Below are positions 59,791 through 64,000 of a DNA stretch of 64,000 nucleotides, in pieces. The position numbers and the translations under genes were made by a program. This stretch comes from Brasenia schreberi (Eukaryota > Streptophyta > Magnoliopsida > Nymphaeales > Cabombaceae), in contig JAYKKT010000086.1 in the NCBI GenBank assembly GCA_036023115.1, forward strand, positions 16,197,501-16,261,500. Reading direction: 5' to 3'. The notes below the pieces were generated by a model. It saw only the letters and a program-made list of their open reading frames with translations. It made no database searches and had not been told where the DNA came from. Position 1 is the first letter of the stretch. Each line of letters begins with the position of its first letter.

Positions 59791-62700
59791 GGTATCAAGG
59801 CATGATTGCTTTTATTTATAGTACCATAGACGAGGATGAAAAGGGCATATAGTCTGTATGATTATCTTGAATGGTTCTAACTATTATTCTTGAGCTCTTC
59901 ATATGAGAGATCTATTATTTGTGAGGTCTATATACTAGCCTGTATTTGAAACAAAAAACCACAAGGTAAAACAAATAAATAATGATAATTTGAGCATGGG
60001 CAAGTATGTGGATTTATTCATTATTTTGTAGACGAGAATGTTTATACTCATATAGCTCACAAGAAGAATACTTGAAAGCTTTGGGAGAAGCTAGAGTTAG
60101 TATATGCTTCTAAGACGGATATTAACAAATTGTTTTTACTGAAAAAGATGCAGTTGAAGTATAAGGATGAGAGTTCTTTAGGAGACTGCCTAAATGAATA
60201 ACAAGCTCTCGAAGATCGGATGACCAATACAAGTATTAAGATGGGAAATGATCTTTTGGGTCTTTGGCTATTGATTATGTTGTTCGACTCATGGAAAACC
60301 TTTCGAGCTAGTCTTTTAAATTCTGCCCCTAAGCGTTTTTTTACTATTGAATCTATTAAAGAGGCCATTTTAAGTAAATAATTAAGACACAAGGAATAGG
60401 ATTTGTCTTTAGAGTCAAATGTATTTATGACCGATAGAAAAGACTGAGATAAGAAAAGAGACAATAGCAATGAAAGAGATAAAAACATAAGAAAATCAAG
60501 AGGTAAATTCAAGAATATATAATGTCATCATAGTGGTAAGCAAGGCTATATTAGGAAGTTTTGCTACAAACTAAAAAGAAGAATAAAAATAAAGAAGAAA
60601 AGAAAGAAAGTAAGGGCAACAATGAGACAGTTGCAATGATTACAAAAGATTTTCTTAATGTAAATGATGAGGTAATATGCTTTGTATATGATGGTACCAT
60701 TTGAATTGTAGATAGTAGAGCTTCCGTTCATGCCATTTTGAGGATGGAGTTCTTTAGGACCTATACTCGAGGTGATTTTGTTTGTGTCAAGATGGAAACT
60801 TGGGTTCAACTAAAATTCTTTGTAGGAGAGTTATTCAACTAAAAACTGATAATGGTACTATTTTGCCTCTTCAAGATATAAGATATATCCTTGATTTGCA
60901 TCTAAATTTATTGTTAGTGAGAAACCTTGATAACGATGGTTTTAGTAGTCACTTCATTAATGGCGAGTGGAAGCTTACGAAGGGAAATCTTGTTATGGGT
61001 AGAGGTAAGAAGACTACTTCACTTTACTTGCTCCATGCTAATATTTTCAAGTCTTTGATTGATGTGGTTGAGACCTCTAGTGATGCAAGATTGTGGCATG
61101 AGTGACGTTGTCATATGGGTGAAAAAGGCATAGCTTTCTTGTTAAAAAGAATTTGATTCTTTATATACATGAAATGCATCAAAGAGATTGTGAAGATTGC
61201 ATTCTCGTAAGCAAAATAAAATCTCTTTTACTTCTCCTCCTCCTTTAAGAAAACCAAATATTTTAGATTTGATTCATTTAGATGTCTATAGCCCTATGCA
61301 TACTCAAACACTTGGTGGCTCTCTTTACTTTTTAACATTTATTGATGTTCACTTTATAAAGTTATGGTTTTATACTTTGAAATCAAAAGACAAAGTCTTA
61401 GATGCCTTCAAAAAGTTTCTTGTTATGGTTGAGAGGCAAATAGGAAAAAAGTTGAAATGAATAAGATCATATAATAGAGGTAAATATTCAAGGCCATTTG
61501 ATTCCTACTATATAGAGCATGGCATAAGGCATGAGAAGATTCCTCCAAAGACATCATAGTTGAATGATCTAGCAGAAATAATGAACCATAGAGAGAGTTA
61601 GAACATTACTTTCTCAAACCAAACTATCAAAGTCTTTTTAGGGTGAAACTTTAAGCATCGTAGTTCATATTTTAAATCTTTCACCTTATGTTCTCTTGTA
61701 GTTTAAAGCTCCTCGTGAAGTATGGTTTGACAAGGAAGTTGACTACAATCAATTGAGAGTATTTGGATACAAAGTGTTTGTTCATGTGCCTATGAATGAA
61801 AGCCATAAACTTGAGCCCAAGACAAGATAATGTATTTTCTAGGTTATAATTAATTAGGTTATAAGTGTTATAATCCTATTCAGAAGAAAAATGTTAGGAG
61901 TAGAGATATAAGTTTTATAGAGAATCATGTGATAGAAGATATCACTAAAGAAAATCACTAAAATGATTTATCTGAGGTAGTAGATCATTCTCGGCTTAGA
62001 GTAGATAATGCATGCGATGTGCCAAATGTACTAGAAGTGTCAACTATGTATGCAACTCAACCCGAAGATGTTAGGAGATCATCTAGAGTTAGACAGGCCT
62101 ATAGGAGTTATTCTCCCGATGATTGCATTTTGCTTACTGATAGTGGAGAGCTGATAGTGGAGAGCCTGAGTGTTATGAAGAAGTCATGGAATGTGATTGT
62201 AAAGCAAATGGGTTGAGACCATGAAAGAAGAGATAATGTCTCTTCATAAAAATAACACTTATTAAGTGGTGAAGTTACCCGAAGGCAAGAAAGCTCTAAA
62301 AAACAAATAGATTTTCAGGTTGAAGCAAGATCAACATATTTGAAAGCTTAGGACAAGGCAAGATTAGTGGTGAAAGGCTACCATTAGAAGAAACACATTG
62401 ATTTTGATGAGATATTTTCTCCTATGATTAAAATGTCTTCTATTTGTGTTGTTTTAGGCTTAGCTGTAAGCCTAGATTTGGAGGTAGAACAAATGGATGT
62501 GAAGACTTTATTTTTACATGGTGACTTGGAAGAAAACATTTACATGGAACAACTATAGAGATTTACAGTAAAAGAAAAAGACGAATATGAGTAAGTTGAA
62601 GAAGCGCCTCTATTTGAAATTTGATTATGTAATATTGAAAGAAGGCTATAAGAAGACCTCTTCACATTATTGTGTATTTATGTAGAGCTTCTTACATAAT

Positions 62701-63480
62701 GATTTTATTATTCTTTTATTGTATGTAGATGATATATTGTTTGTGGATAAGAATATCTTAAGAATTGCTAATCTTAAGAAGCAATTGAGCAAGTCTTTTG
62801 CTATGAAAGACTTGGGGTCAACTATAAAGATTTTGGTCATTCAAATACATAGAAAGAGAGAGAAAAATGAGTTGTTCATATTTCAAAAAAATTATATTGA
62901 AAAGATACTTGATAAGTTTAGTATGGACAATACTAAGGTGGTAACACTCCTCATGCAAAATATTTTAAATTAAGTGTGCATCAATGTCTTTCCACGCATA
63001 AAGAGAAAAAGGAGATGACTATGGTTCCTTGCTCTTCTATAGTGGGTAGCCTCATGTATGCCATGGTTTGCAACTGGTCAAATATAATATATGCAGTTGG
63101 TGTGAGTAGTAGGTTCTTGTTTAATCCTTGGAATGAATATTAGAATGGAGTAAAGTGGATACTGAGGTATCTAAAAGGTATTGCTGATTTGAAATTATGC
63201 TTTGGATATGAGAAGCTAGAACTTGTGTGAGTCTAGACTTTAGAGACTACTGAAGTTGAATATATTACTATTAACGAAGGTGCCTAGGAGTTACTTTGGA
63301 TGAAAAAATTCATGAAAGAGCATGGCTTTATGCAACCAAACTAATGGCACTCCCTTAAATATGTTGACAAAGCTTGTTATTGTTAAGAAGCATGAGCTTT
63401 GAAGAAAGATAGTGGGTATCAAGTTCACCTATTCGTCTACTAAGTGAAGATTTTGGTCCCTTTTGGTTGGAGAGGAAGTT

Positions 63481-64000
63481 TGATGGGCATTATTGCTCAT
63501 TTGGGTCTAGCCAAGGGGGGCATTAGTTAATGCATTACTATGATGAGTGTGGGCCTCGTAGAGAGAACATGACCCAATTTGGTTCTTTAATGCTTATAAT
63601 AAAGGTGAAAACCTAATATTGTTTGGTGGGGCAGCTGGTACATGGTGAGAGCAACTAATTGTGAGAGATAGAGAAAAACTGCACGACTCTTTACGAGAGA
63701 ATGAAGTAATGCACGAGCATCAAATACCGAACTTCTTAATTTTGGGTTCTTTCTTATTTGGTATTTTCTATTTCTACCGATTTTGTAATCCACTTTGGGT
63801 GAGATCTTCTTCAACTCTATTTTGAGTTTTTGGTGACATTCACGGTGGTGTTCGGATTTGATATTTTGTTATCATTGTTGTGAAGACTCTTTTGTGGAGC
63901 ATGTATATGCTCTTTCTCAGTAGAGTTTTTTTAGGCTTATGTGACCTTGTGTTTTTTTTTTTCTTGAGGGTTTTTCATGTTAAATTTGATACCTCAATTA
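63481..64000 (+). repeat. 3' LTR of copia element (partial)
   Basis: Direct repeat of the 5' LTR, starting right after a purine-rich tract. The last ~130 bases lie beyond the window. Confidence 0.75.

Larger units (their letters stand above)
59124..64000 (+). mobile_element. Ty1/copia element with paired LTRs, decayed, cut by window end
   Basis: The 5' LTR begins TGATGGGCGTTATTGCTCAT at 59124, the 3' LTR TGATGGGCATTATTGCTCAT at 63481. They stay alignable to the end of the window (64000 corresponds to about 59661), so the 3' LTR is incomplete here. A primer-site-like TGGTATCAAGGC is at 59790-59801, and a purine-rich GGAGAGGAAG precedes the 3' LTR. In between, broken by stops, are gag (60060-60500), protease/GAG-pre-integrase (60700-61105), integrase (SLYFLTFIDVH at 61.33 kb), RT (61.95-62.97 kb, with LLYVDDILFVDKN at 62.73 kb) and RNase H (63.2 kb). 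LTR divergence is obvious by eye, so it is not recent. Confidence 0.85.

Overview
The window is flowering-plant nuclear DNA. Three host genes can be read with confidence, and all are plant-type: a mitochondrial P-class PPR protein (rPPR1/PPR336 type), a Qa-SNARE of the SYP22/VAM3 group with seven exons, and the TRAPP subunit BET3/TRAPPC3 with five exons. A fourth locus carries exons resembling the plant coiled-coil protein BLISTER. Most of the rest is transposable elements typical of a large, AT-rich, repeat-swollen angiosperm genome. I cannot name the species.

Layout. 1-2.7 kb: repeat debris, a 119-bp tandem duplication and a hAT transposase tail. 4.1-8.0 kb (minus): BLISTER-like exons. 8.4-10.3 kb: a 47-bp LINE insertion and two tandem duplications. 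10.98-12.18 kb (minus): the intronless PPR gene. 12.4-13.4 kb: tRNA-derived SINEs. 14.74-23.62 kb (minus): SYP22-like syntaxin, with two hAT non-autonomous elements and a LINE in its introns. 24-30.3 kb: intergenic DNA with a gypsy remnant and a MITE-like element. 30.52-55.50 kb (plus): BET3, only 561 coding bases spread over 25 kb, with introns of 4.4, 9.5 and 10.4 kb packed with copia, hAT and RTE-LINE insertions, several nested. 55.6-59.1 kb: 3' flank without a clear gene. 59.1 kb to the end: a decayed Ty1/copia element with both LTRs, the 3' LTR running off the window.

The two best-supported large genes are neighbours, divergently transcribed, and both act in membrane traffic: BET3 in the TRAPP tether for ER/Golgi vesicles, the SYP22-like protein in fusion at the prevacuolar compartment and vacuole. 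I see no evidence that this is more than linkage.

The most useful structural result is a set of transposon families defined from within the window by target-site duplications (TSDs). They are a ~700-bp hAT-type family (four copies, ends CTAWGTCACACAG), a second hAT family with one 4-kb transposase-bearing copy and one 568-bp deletion derivative (ends CAATGTTGTAAA), and an RTE-clade LINE with a (TTG)n tail (at least six copies). I found no wholly new cellular system.
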